A program made the translations under genes and the position numbers. From positions 1 to 47,308 of the forward strand of contig SVOV01000017.1 in NCBI GenBank assembly GCA_015066205.1: a stretch of DNA of 47,308 nucleotides, read 5' to 3'. Numbering within the stretch: position 1 is the first letter of the stretch; every line of letters begins with the position of its first letter. This document shows positions 41,337 through 47,308 of the stretch, one piece after another. The DNA is from Oscillospiraceae bacterium. Its GTDB lineage: Bacteria; Bacillota; Clostridia; Oscillospirales; Acutalibacteraceae. The notes beneath the pieces are model-generated. The model worked only from the letters and a program-made list of their open reading frames with translations, made no database searches and was not told where the DNA came from.

Positions 41337-41702
41337 ATGAAGCTTATTGAAATACTCTCACCCGATTTTACCTTCAGAGATGACAGAGGCACTCTCACGC
41401 AGATAGTACACGGCGGCTTTTCTCAGGTCAATGCGGTTTTTACAAAGGCGGGAAAGATCAGAGGAAATTTTCATTATCACGAGCATACAAAAGAGCTTTT
41501 CTTCGTAATCAGTGGTAAAATTCAGTTTACAGCTGAATACGAAGGAAGAAAAGAAGAATATATATTTTCAGACGGAGATATGTTCCTTGTAAATGAGAAT
41601 GTAAGACATCATTTTCTTTATCTTGAGGACACATATCTTGTAGGGCTTTATACAGAACCTGTTGAAAGGGCAGACGGAACAAAGGATATTGTTCCCGTAT
41701 AA
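41337..41702 (+). CDS. Small cupin protein, possible sugar-nucleotide epimerase/isomerase
   Basis: A 121-residue single-domain cupin. The fold is shown by DDRGTLTQIV, then GNFHYHEHTKELFFVISGKIQF (cupin motif 1 with HxHxxxxE) and FSDGDMFLVNENVRHHFLYL (motif 2 with a final His). Homologues in sugar-nucleotide clusters act as keto-sugar isomerases or 3,5-epimerases. The start at 41337 has GGAAATG about 9 bases upstream; an in-frame ATG at 41325 overlaps the previous gene by 8 bases. With the SDRs it could catalyse modification of GDP-heptose (inference). Confidence 0.75.
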   Translation: MKLIEILSPDFTFRDDRGTLTQIVHGGFSQVNAVFTKAGKIRGNFHYHEHTKELFFVISGKIQFTAEYEGRKEEYIFSDGDMFLVNENVRHHFLYLEDTYLVGLYTEPVERADGTKDIVPV

Positions 41703-41704
41703 AA

Positions 41705-42961
41705 ATGAGAGAAGCAATTATTCTTGCAGGAGGTCTTGGAACAAGACTCTCAAAAACAGTTTCAGACAGACAAAAAGTGATGGCACCCGTGGGCGGCCGT
41801 CCTTTTTTGGCATATATACTTAAAGGTCTTAAGGACTGCGGCTTCAGAAAAGTAATCCTTGCTGTTTCTTATTTATATGAGCAGATAGAAGAGTATTTCG
41901 GTTCCTCTTTTGAGGGAATCGATATCTCCTATTCCGTCGAAAAAGAGCCTCTCGGAACGGGAGGCGCCATAAAGCAGGCATTATCCTGCTGCAGTGAAAA
42001 AACGGTTGCTGTTATAAACGGCGACACATATTTCAGTATTGATTTTGACCGTCTTTATAAAGTAAAGGAACAGCAGAATGCAAAAATCGTTCTTGCGGCA
42101 AAAAAAATGCCCGACTGTACAAGACATTCTACTCTTAATATATCCGACAGCGGAAAAATTATTGAGTTCTCCGAAAAGAAGAAGCAGAAAGAGGGCTATA
42201 TAAACGGCGGTGTGTATGTAATCGACCGCTCCGTATTCCTGAATACCCCCGAGGGAAAATTCTCATTTGAAAAAGAGATCCTTGAAAAAATCACAGACGG
42301 ACTTTTTGCCGTCAGAGAAGACGGATATTTTATTGATATGGGTGTACCCGAGGCATATTTCAGGGCAAATACGGAAATACCTCTGATTTTCGGAGAAAAT
42401 ACTTTCAAAGCGGCTTTTCTTGACCGTGACGGTGTTATCTGCAAGGAAAAGCACCACCTTTATAAAGCAGAGGATTTTGAATTTATTGAGGGTGTTCCCG
42501 AGGCTATAGAGAAGCTTCGTGAAGATGGATACCTTATTTTTGTAATAACAAATCAGGCAGGTGTTGCCAAAGGACTATATACGGAAGAGGATGTTGATGC
42601 TCTTCACTCCTTTATGCTGAATAAGCTATCCGATATAACGCATATTGACGGAATTTACTATTGCCCCTTTCACGAGGATGCTCTTATTCCCGCATATAAA
42701 AAATATTCTCCCGACAGAAAGCCCGATGACGGAATGATTCAAAGGGCTTTAAGGGATATGAAAGAAAAAGGCATTGAAATTGACCTCAAAAGCAGTATTC
42801 TTTTCGGGGATAAGCTTTCTGATATTGAAGCGGGAAAGAAAGCGGGAATCGGAACAACGGTTCTTGTGAGAAGCGGACATAAAATTGACGAAAGCACCTC
42901 TCTTCCCGATTTCATATCGGACAGTCTTACGGAATTTGTTAATAATAAAGGTGGTATTTAA
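41705..42961 (+). CDS. hddC-gmhB: Fused heptose 1-phosphate guanylyltransferase (HddC) and HAD phosphatase (GmhB)
   Basis: A 418-residue bifunctional protein. Residues 1-235 are a nucleotidyltransferase: AIILAGGLGTRLSKTVSDRQKVMAPV at the start, EPLGTGGAIKQAL near 80, NGDTYFSIDF near 104 and GGVYVIDR near 160. Residues 237-400 are a GmhB-type HAD phosphatase: FLDRDGVICKE near 238 with both catalytic Asp, then VITNQAGVAKGLY and FGDKLSDIEAGKKAGI. The GmhB zinc loop is incomplete: CPFH is kept but the later CxC pair is replaced (YSPDRKP). The expected steps are heptose 1,7-bisphosphate to 1-phosphate, then GDP-heptose. The fusion joins two consecutive reactions. Confidence 0.85.
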   Translation: MREAIILAGGLGTRLSKTVSDRQKVMAPVGGRPFLAYILKGLKDCGFRKVILAVSYLYEQIEEYFGSSFEGIDISYSVEKEPLGTGGAIKQALSCCSEKTVAVINGDTYFSIDFDRLYKVKEQQNAKIVLAAKKMPDCTRHSTLNISDSGKIIEFSEKKKQKEGYINGGVYVIDRSVFLNTPEGKFSFEKEILEKITDGLFAVREDGYFIDMGVPEAYFRANTEIPLIFGENTFKAAFLDRDGVICKEKHHLYKAEDFEFIEGVPEAIEKLREDGYLIFVITNQAGVAKGLYTEEDVDALHSFMLNKLSDITHIDGIYYCPFHEDALIPAYKKYSPDRKPDDGMIQRALRDMKEKGIEIDLKSSILFGDKLSDIEAGKKAGIGTTVLVRSGHKIDESTSLPDFISDSLTEFVNNKGGI

Positions 42962-44287
42962 GTGGCAAAGGCTGATAATTCTTATTATATTCCCCGTCTT
43001 CGCAGAATGGTCGGATGTGAAACGGTTTCTGTAAGAGATTCCTTTGCTCCCGATGAATTTATGAAGCTCAGAGCCGTTATGGCGGAGCTTTTTCCCGAGG
43101 TTCACAAAAGGGCTGATATCAGATATTTTTCCGAGGACTGCTGGGTTTATAAATTCGAGGGTAAGGACAGCAAGAGAAATATACTTCTGATGAGTCATCA
43201 CGATGTTGTTGCAGCGGGTGAGGGCTGGACATATCCGCCCTTTGGCCTTGAGGAGCACGGCGGAAAGCTTTACGGAAGAGGTGTTTTTGACACCAAGGCT
43301 TCTCTTTTTTCTTTCTTTCAGGCAACGGAAGAATTACTTGAAGACGGCTTTGTTCCGGAATGCAATCTCTGGCTTGCATCCTCTCACAATGAAGAGCTCT
43401 TCGGTGACGGAATCCCCGAAGCCGTGAAATACTTCAAGGAAAACGGTATCGGTTTTGAAATCGTAATAGACGAGGGCGGAGCCATAACCGAGCCTCCCGT
43501 TGACGGTGTAAAAGCGGGTAAATGCGCTATGGTGGGAGTTCACGAAAAAGGAAGATTCACCTATACCTGTACCGCAAGCACCGACAGCATATATCAGGAT
43601 ATAATGAAAGCGAGAAAAAAGAATCCCGTTGAGCAGATGACTGCTTTCATTGAAGCCGTAGGGAAAAAGGACATTTTTATAAGAAGACTCAACAAAGAGG
43701 TGGAAAATATGTTCACCTTTATTGCTCCCCACCTCGGTTTTCCTTTAAGCTTCGTTTTTTCAAGGCTTAAGGTATTCGGTCCGCTTATAAAAAAAATTAT
43801 GCCCCGTCTGAATCCTCAGGCAAAGGGACTTATCGGAACTACCTGTAATTTTACAAAAATTGAGGGCAGCAGTGCTTCAAAAAAATGCACCGCTACCGTA
43901 TATTTTCAGCCCGTTTCTCTCGAGGATTTCAAAAAGGATCTTGAAAGCTTCCGTTCACTTGCAAAAGAATACGGGATTACGGTTGAAGAGGGTCAGACCG
44001 CCGATTTCCACGAGCCCGCAGATATAACCGTTCCTGCCTTTTCCTATGCAAAAAAATGCATTGAGGATATTTTCCCCGACTGCCCCGTTGTACCCTTTAT
44101 TCTACCGTCAGGCGGAACGGATGTAAGAAATTTAAGGGAAATATGCCCCTGCAATCTCCGTTTTACTCCTCTTAAGGTCTCAAACAAGCAGGTAGGGCTC
44201 GTTCATATGGCAGACGAAAACCTCGATGCAGACACATTAAAGGATGCAGTACGCTTCTATAAGCATTTTATAAAAAACTACAGATAA
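42962..44287 (+). CDS. M20-family metallopeptidase
   Basis: A 441-residue zinc peptidase of the M20 (ArgE/DapE/carboxypeptidase) family. Metal and catalytic motifs: LLMSHHDVVAAG near 76 (His ligand and catalytic Asp), LYGRGVFDTKASL near 101 (bridging Asp), LASSHNEELFGDG near 140 (catalytic Glu) and VIDEGGAITEPP near 170. A lid domain follows, and the final His ligand is probably in GLVHMADENLD near 418. Members cleave acyl-amino acids or dipeptides; the substrate here is unknown. The start is GTG at 42962, directly after the previous stop, with GGTGG just upstream. It is the last gene of the cluster. Confidence 0.88.
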   Translation: MAKADNSYYIPRLRRMVGCETVSVRDSFAPDEFMKLRAVMAELFPEVHKRADIRYFSEDCWVYKFEGKDSKRNILLMSHHDVVAAGEGWTYPPFGLEEHGGKLYGRGVFDTKASLFSFFQATEELLEDGFVPECNLWLASSHNEELFGDGIPEAVKYFKENGIGFEIVIDEGGAITEPPVDGVKAGKCAMVGVHEKGRFTYTCTASTDSIYQDIMKARKKNPVEQMTAFIEAVGKKDIFIRRLNKEVENMFTFIAPHLGFPLSFVFSRLKVFGPLIKKIMPRLNPQAKGLIGTTCNFTKIEGSSASKKCTATVYFQPVSLEDFKKDLESFRSLAKEYGITVEEGQTADFHEPADITVPAFSYAKKCIEDIFPDCPVVPFILPSGGTDVRNLREICPCNLRFTPLKVSNKQVGLVHMADENLDADTLKDAVRFYKHFIKNYR

Positions 44288-44384
44288 GAAAAATTCTTAC
44301 AGCTTGTCAACCATATACCCCCAATCCTGGGGCTGTAGGTGTTCTAAATTGCTCACAATGCGAGTAATTTCCTACATAATAAAA
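44284..44384 (+). repeat. Dispersed repeat, copy B (two stem-loops)
   Basis: About 101 bases homologous to 18801-18914 with an 11-base gap. Both stem-loops are kept: CCCCA/TGGGG at 44319-44332 and AAATTGCTC/GAGTAATTT at 44346-44370, where the one changed base gives a G-U pair. The repeat begins at the stop codon of the peptidase gene. Confidence 0.7.
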
Positions 44385-44386
44385 TT

Positions 44387-44422
44387 TCATCCCCTGTCAA
44401 CATTCGACAGAGGATGATTTTT
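44387..44422 (+). terminator. Intrinsic terminator of the sugar-nucleotide cluster
   Basis: TCATCC and CTGTC pair with GACAG and GGATGA (one mismatch), followed by TTTTTAATT. Confidence 0.75.
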
Positions 44423-44436
44423 AATTAAAGCCGATA

Positions 44437-44529
44437 TTAAAGAAATGCGACGAGAGCGGCGGAGAGTACGCTGCCTGCCATAAGGACCGCAAGACCTATG
44501 GCAACAAATTTAGCAAAATTTTTATTCAT
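44437..44529 (-). CDS. Small membrane protein (30 residues)
   Basis: A short gene one base after the pgm stop. The ATG at 44529 is preceded by AGGTGA at good spacing, inside the pgm end. The product starts MNKNFAKFVAIGLAVLMAG and ends AALVAFL: a short basic N-terminus and one transmembrane helix. It resembles the many tiny single-helix proteins of Firmicutes; no family is assigned. Coupling to pgm suggests co-expression, but a functional link is not shown. Confidence 0.6.
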   Translation of the reverse strand: MNKNFAKFVAIGLAVLMAGSVLSAALVAFL

Positions 44530-44530
44530 A

Positions 44531-46252
44531 TTATTCACCTATTCCGAGAACTGACATAATGTCCTTTTTGTATTCTTCTGTCTGTGCCTTGGCTGCGGCT
44601 TCATTTTCGCCCTGAACCATAGCATATATCTTAATTTTAGGCTCTGTGCCCGAAGGACGGATAATAACCTTGTCCTTATTTTCCATAACAAAGATAATAA
44701 CATTTGATGAGGGGAAATCAAGAGCCTTGGTTTCTCCTGTTTTTACATCAAGTGCCTTACCTGTTTTATAGTCTTCAACACCGGCAATTACTTTTCCGCC
44801 CAGCTTTTCGGGAGCACCGTTTCTGAGTGAATCCATCATTGAGAGCATCTTTTTCATACCGTCAGCACCCTCAAAGCCGAAATTAAAGAGAGCATTGTTC
44901 CAGAAGCCGAAGCGCTCATAAAGCTCATTCATCACATCAACGAGAGTCTTGCACTGCTGCTTATAGAAAGCCGCCATTTCACAGATAAGCATTGAAGCGT
45001 TGACAGCATCCTTATCCTTTGTATGCATACCTGAAAGGTAGCCGTAGCTTTCCTCAAAGCCCAGTTCAAAGCGGTTTTCCTCGCCCTTTTCCTGAAGAGC
45101 AGTCATAAGCTCACCTATATACTTGAAGCCTGTAAGAACATTTCTTACCTCAGCACCGTGGCTTTCGGCAACTGCAGTTGCCATATCAGAGGAAACTATT
45201 GACTTGATTATTACGGGTGACTCACAGAGAGTACCTTTTTTCTTCTTTTCGGAGAGAATATAATCCACAAGAAGACAGCCTACATCATTACCTGTGAGAA
45301 GCTTGTATTCACCGTTAGTGAGAACGGCAATACCCACACGGTCACAGTCGGGGTCGGTTGCAAGAAGAAGGTCTGCCTTTTTATTCTCGGTAAGCTTAAG
45401 TGCTTCATTGAAGGCATCCCTGATCTCGGGATTTGGGAATGAGCAGGTGGGGAAACGGCCGTCGGGATTCTCCTGAACGGGCACTACGGTAACATCCTTG
45501 ATTCCCATCATTGAAAGAATCTTTCTTACGGGCTTATTGCCTGTACCGTTAAGAGGAGTATATATAACCGAAAGGTCGGTGTTCTTTGCGGTTTCGGGAT
45601 TGATGCTTCTTGAAAGAACAAGGGAGAAATACTTATCGAGGAAGCTATCCTCAATAAATTCAATAATACCGTCTTCTACGCCCTTTTCAAAATCCATAGT
45701 CTTAACATCATCGAATATGTCACACTTATTTATATACTGAAGAGTTCTTTCTGCGGCTTCATCAGTCATCTGATAGCCTCTTTCATCATAACACTTATAG
45801 CCGTTATATTTTGAGGGGTTATGGCTTGCGGTTATAACGATACCCGAGGAACAGCCGAGCTCCTTTACGGCATAGGCTACAATGGGAGTCGGCATAAGCT
45901 CCTTAAAGATATATACCTTGATACCGTTTGCGGCAAGAACAGAGGCTGCCGCTCTTGCAAATTTATCTGAATTGATTCTTGAATCGTAGCCTACTGCTAC
46001 AGACGGGGATGAGAATGCTTCATTGAGATAATCGGCAAGGCCCTGTGTTGCCTGTGAAACGGTGTAAACATTCATTCTGTTTGTACCTGCTCCGAGAACA
46101 CCTCTGAGTCCGCCCGTTCCGAAGGTAAGATTCTGCCAGAAGCGGTCAAGAATCTCCTTTTCGTTTCCTTCCACTGATTTAAGCTCATCAAGAACTTCTT
46201 TTTCTGTTGCCTTTTCGCACCAGAGAGAATAAAGCTTATTTATGTCATTCAT
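44531..46252 (-). CDS. Phosphoglucomutase / phosphomannomutase
   Basis: A 573-residue cytosolic phospho-sugar mutase of the alpha-D-phosphohexomutase family, PgcA-like by length. Motifs in order: FGTGGLRGVLGAGTNRMN near 43-60, the phosphoserine loop GIVITASHNPSKYNGYK near 130-147, the metal loop LATDPDCDRVGIAVL near 300, sugar-binding GFEESYGYLSG near 400 and the phosphate-binding loop IIRPSGTEPKIKIY near 540. It interconverts hexose 1- and 6-phosphates, feeding nucleotide-sugar synthesis, which suits the envelope-glycan genes nearby. The promoter is at 46290-46318. Confidence 0.93.
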   Translation of the reverse strand: MNDINKLYSLWCEKATEKEVLDELKSVEGNEKEILDRFWQNLTFGTGGLRGVLGAGTNRMNVYTVSQATQGLADYLNEAFSSPSVAVGYDSRINSDKFARAAASVLAANGIKVYIFKELMPTPIVAYAVKELGCSSGIVITASHNPSKYNGYKCYDERGYQMTDEAAERTLQYINKCDIFDDVKTMDFEKGVEDGIIEFIEDSFLDKYFSLVLSRSINPETAKNTDLSVIYTPLNGTGNKPVRKILSMMGIKDVTVVPVQENPDGRFPTCSFPNPEIRDAFNEALKLTENKKADLLLATDPDCDRVGIAVLTNGEYKLLTGNDVGCLLVDYILSEKKKKGTLCESPVIIKSIVSSDMATAVAESHGAEVRNVLTGFKYIGELMTALQEKGEENRFELGFEESYGYLSGMHTKDKDAVNASMLICEMAAFYKQQCKTLVDVMNELYERFGFWNNALFNFGFEGADGMKKMLSMMDSLRNGAPEKLGGKVIAGVEDYKTGKALDVKTGETKALDFPSSNVIIFVMENKDKVIIRPSGTEPKIKIYAMVQGENEAAAKAQTEEYKKDIMSVLGIGE

Positions 46253-46289
46253 CTGCTTTTCCGCCTTTCATAAATATTAAGTCATTTTA

Positions 46290-46318
46290 ATTATATATCT
46301 TTTTATTTCAAATTACAA
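46290..46318 (-). promoter_or_regulatory. Promoter of the phosphohexomutase gene
   Basis: TTGTAA (46318-46313), 17-bp spacer, TATAAT (46295-46290). Confidence 0.65.
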
Positions 46319-46327
46319 TAGAAAAAA

Positions 46328-46348
46328 GTCGGCGGAAAATCCGCCGAC
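46328..46348 (-). terminator. Intrinsic terminator of the membrane protein gene
   Basis: A perfect GTCGGCGGA/TCCGCCGAC stem with a 3-base loop is followed on the minus strand by TTTTTT. Confidence 0.85.
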
Positions 46349-46368
46349 CGTATATTTCAGGAAATTTA

Positions 46369-47220
46369 TCAGATTTTAATAATGATCTTCTTTTTATTGC
46401 AGATATATGCAATAGCGGTAAGAAGAATTGCCATTGCCGCAACTATGATGATTGCCACGGGAGCGGATGCGGTTTCAAAAAAGCTTTCACCCGCAACGGT
46501 AATTCCGCCCACAAGCCCGAATTCAAGACAATACATAAGAATAGGATTCTTGCCCCACCACATAAAGGGATCGAAGGAAAGCTTATAGAATGAGAACAGC
46601 TCTACTATTGTAAAGGCAAGCAGAGAAATAAACACCGTAACGATTACGAATGAGGGGCTTACAGAGGGCTTATTGATTGCCATAAAGGTTGAATTAGCAC
46701 CGATCCAGCCTGCTCCCTCGGGAAGAGTCATAAAAACTCCCGCGAGAACGCCTGCGGTAAGAACAGCATAGATGCCCACAGCACCGAAGAACATCTTCTT
46801 ATTCTTCATATAAATATCGGAGAATGCAAGATAGATTATAAGCATTGCGCCCCAAGAGAAGCCGCCTATAAATCCGCCGTCTGCTACACAGTCAAAAAGA
46901 TCGCGGTTATTTGCAAAAAGGTCTCCCTGAATATCCCCCGAATGGAAAAGACCGAAAAGACCGAGAACGGCAAAGCCGCCGATAAGTCTTATGATATTCT
47001 CATACTTACCCTTTATAAGAGCAAAGGGCAGAGCAACAAGACCTGCAAAGCCTATATGATGGAGAACAAGCCAATGTCCGAAGCTGTCACCTGTTTTTCC
47101 CGTAACAAGCATAATGAAATTAACGAAAGCAACTCCGACACCGTAAACACCGAAGGCGGCAACAAACCACGAAAGGAATTTTCCGAGAGACCTGCTAATA
47201 AAAGTCAAGTAAAAAATCAA
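46369..47220 (-). CDS. Polytopic membrane protein, possibly 5'-truncated
   Basis: A frame of up to 283 residues with about eight hydrophobic segments. The last third (FDPFMWWGKNPILMYCLEFGLVGG) and LVLHHIGFAGLVALPFALI resemble membrane acyltransferase-type proteins (DUF5009/HGSNAT-like), a weak assignment. That family normally begins with a helix carrying a DVLRG-type motif and about 100 more residues, not seen here. All three minus-strand frames have stops just upstream, and the first codon, TTG at 47220, has no RBS. It is either a shortened gene, a decayed gene, or a gene starting internally. Confidence 0.55.
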   Translation of the reverse strand: MIFYLTFISRSLGKFLSWFVAAFGVYGVGVAFVNFIMLVTGKTGDSFGHWLVLHHIGFAGLVALPFALIKGKYENIIRLIGGFAVLGLFGLFHSGDIQGDLFANNRDLFDCVADGGFIGGFSWGAMLIIYLAFSDIYMKNKKMFFGAVGIYAVLTAGVLAGVFMTLPEGAGWIGANSTFMAINKPSVSPSFVIVTVFISLLAFTIVELFSFYKLSFDPFMWWGKNPILMYCLEFGLVGGITVAGESFFETASAPVAIIIVAAMAILLTAIAYICNKKKIIIKI

Positions 47221-47308
47221 AAAAATTTAAGCAGATAAAAAAGACACAGAAAACCAGACCGACACGAGAAGAATTTTTTGAGTCAGTCTATAGGGATTAA
47301 GGCAAAAG

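Noticed and set aside
46942..47238. 98-codon plus-strand frame at the window end
   Set aside because: It is a shadow of the minus-strand membrane protein with charged low-complexity content and no RBS.

Overview
The window looks like a chromosomal segment of an uncultured gut-type Firmicute in class Clostridia, probably near Ruminococcaceae/Oscillospiraceae. The evidence is the Gram-positive gene order rimP-nusA-ylxR-ylxQ-infB-rbfA-nrnA-truB-ribF, strong sigma-A promoters with 17-18 bp spacers, purine-rich ribosome binding sites, many secreted proteins with Gram-positive signal peptides, and six proteins with type I dockerin-like repeats ending in a lineage-style LRxSVGLE motif. No cohesin or scaffoldin is present in the window. 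Lineage is inferred from gene content only.

Layout. 1-3300: the tail of an unknown acidic protein, then a BspA-type leucine-rich-repeat (LRR) dockerin protein behind a long, highly foldable 5' leader, then a Glu/Met tRNA pair. 3419-11325: the translation/transcription-factor operon on the minus strand, whose first gene (rimP) lies behind a leader hairpin with a T tract. 11537-12911: a secreted metallophosphoesterase and the remnant of a serine recombinase. 12965-16768: a 1165-residue LRR-dockerin protein whose consensus promoter is overlapped by two palindromes, next to a divergent XRE-type regulator. 16981-19613: a GxGYxYP-family secreted protein, one copy of a dispersed repeat, and an ankyrin protein. 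19690-20163: an unusual array of mini-hairpins beside Thr and Asp tRNA genes. 20498-24123: an acyl-CoA synthetase-like protein, aspartate kinase and dUTPase. 24192-27801: an OPA-type transporter, a GME-fold protein, a ROK kinase broken by one missing base, and a GmhA-like isomerase. 27811-30675: two secreted dockerin proteins, one with protease-inhibitor-like domains and one an LCAT-like hydrolase lacking its serine. 30892-33891: a Crp/Fnr regulator and an ABC importer. 34066-38373: two adjacent dockerin paralogues that share an unrecognised C-terminal domain. 38507-44287: a sugar-nucleotide cluster fitting GDP-D-glycero-D-manno-heptose synthesis and modification. 44437-47220: a 30-residue membrane protein, a phosphohexomutase and a membrane protein that may lack its N-terminus.

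How it fits together. The surface theme dominates: LRR adhesin-like proteins, Cys-rich modular proteins, an inhibitor and a pseudo-lipase all carry the same dockerin type and so could dock to a common cohesin encoded elsewhere. The heptose genes (HddA, HddC-GmhB fusion, two epimerases, a cupin, plus the distant GmhA-like isomerase) could supply a glycan for the same envelope. Three regulatory arrangements stand out: the structured leader of the first LRR protein, the XRE operator pair of the second, and the palindrome at the start site of the Crp/ABC operon.
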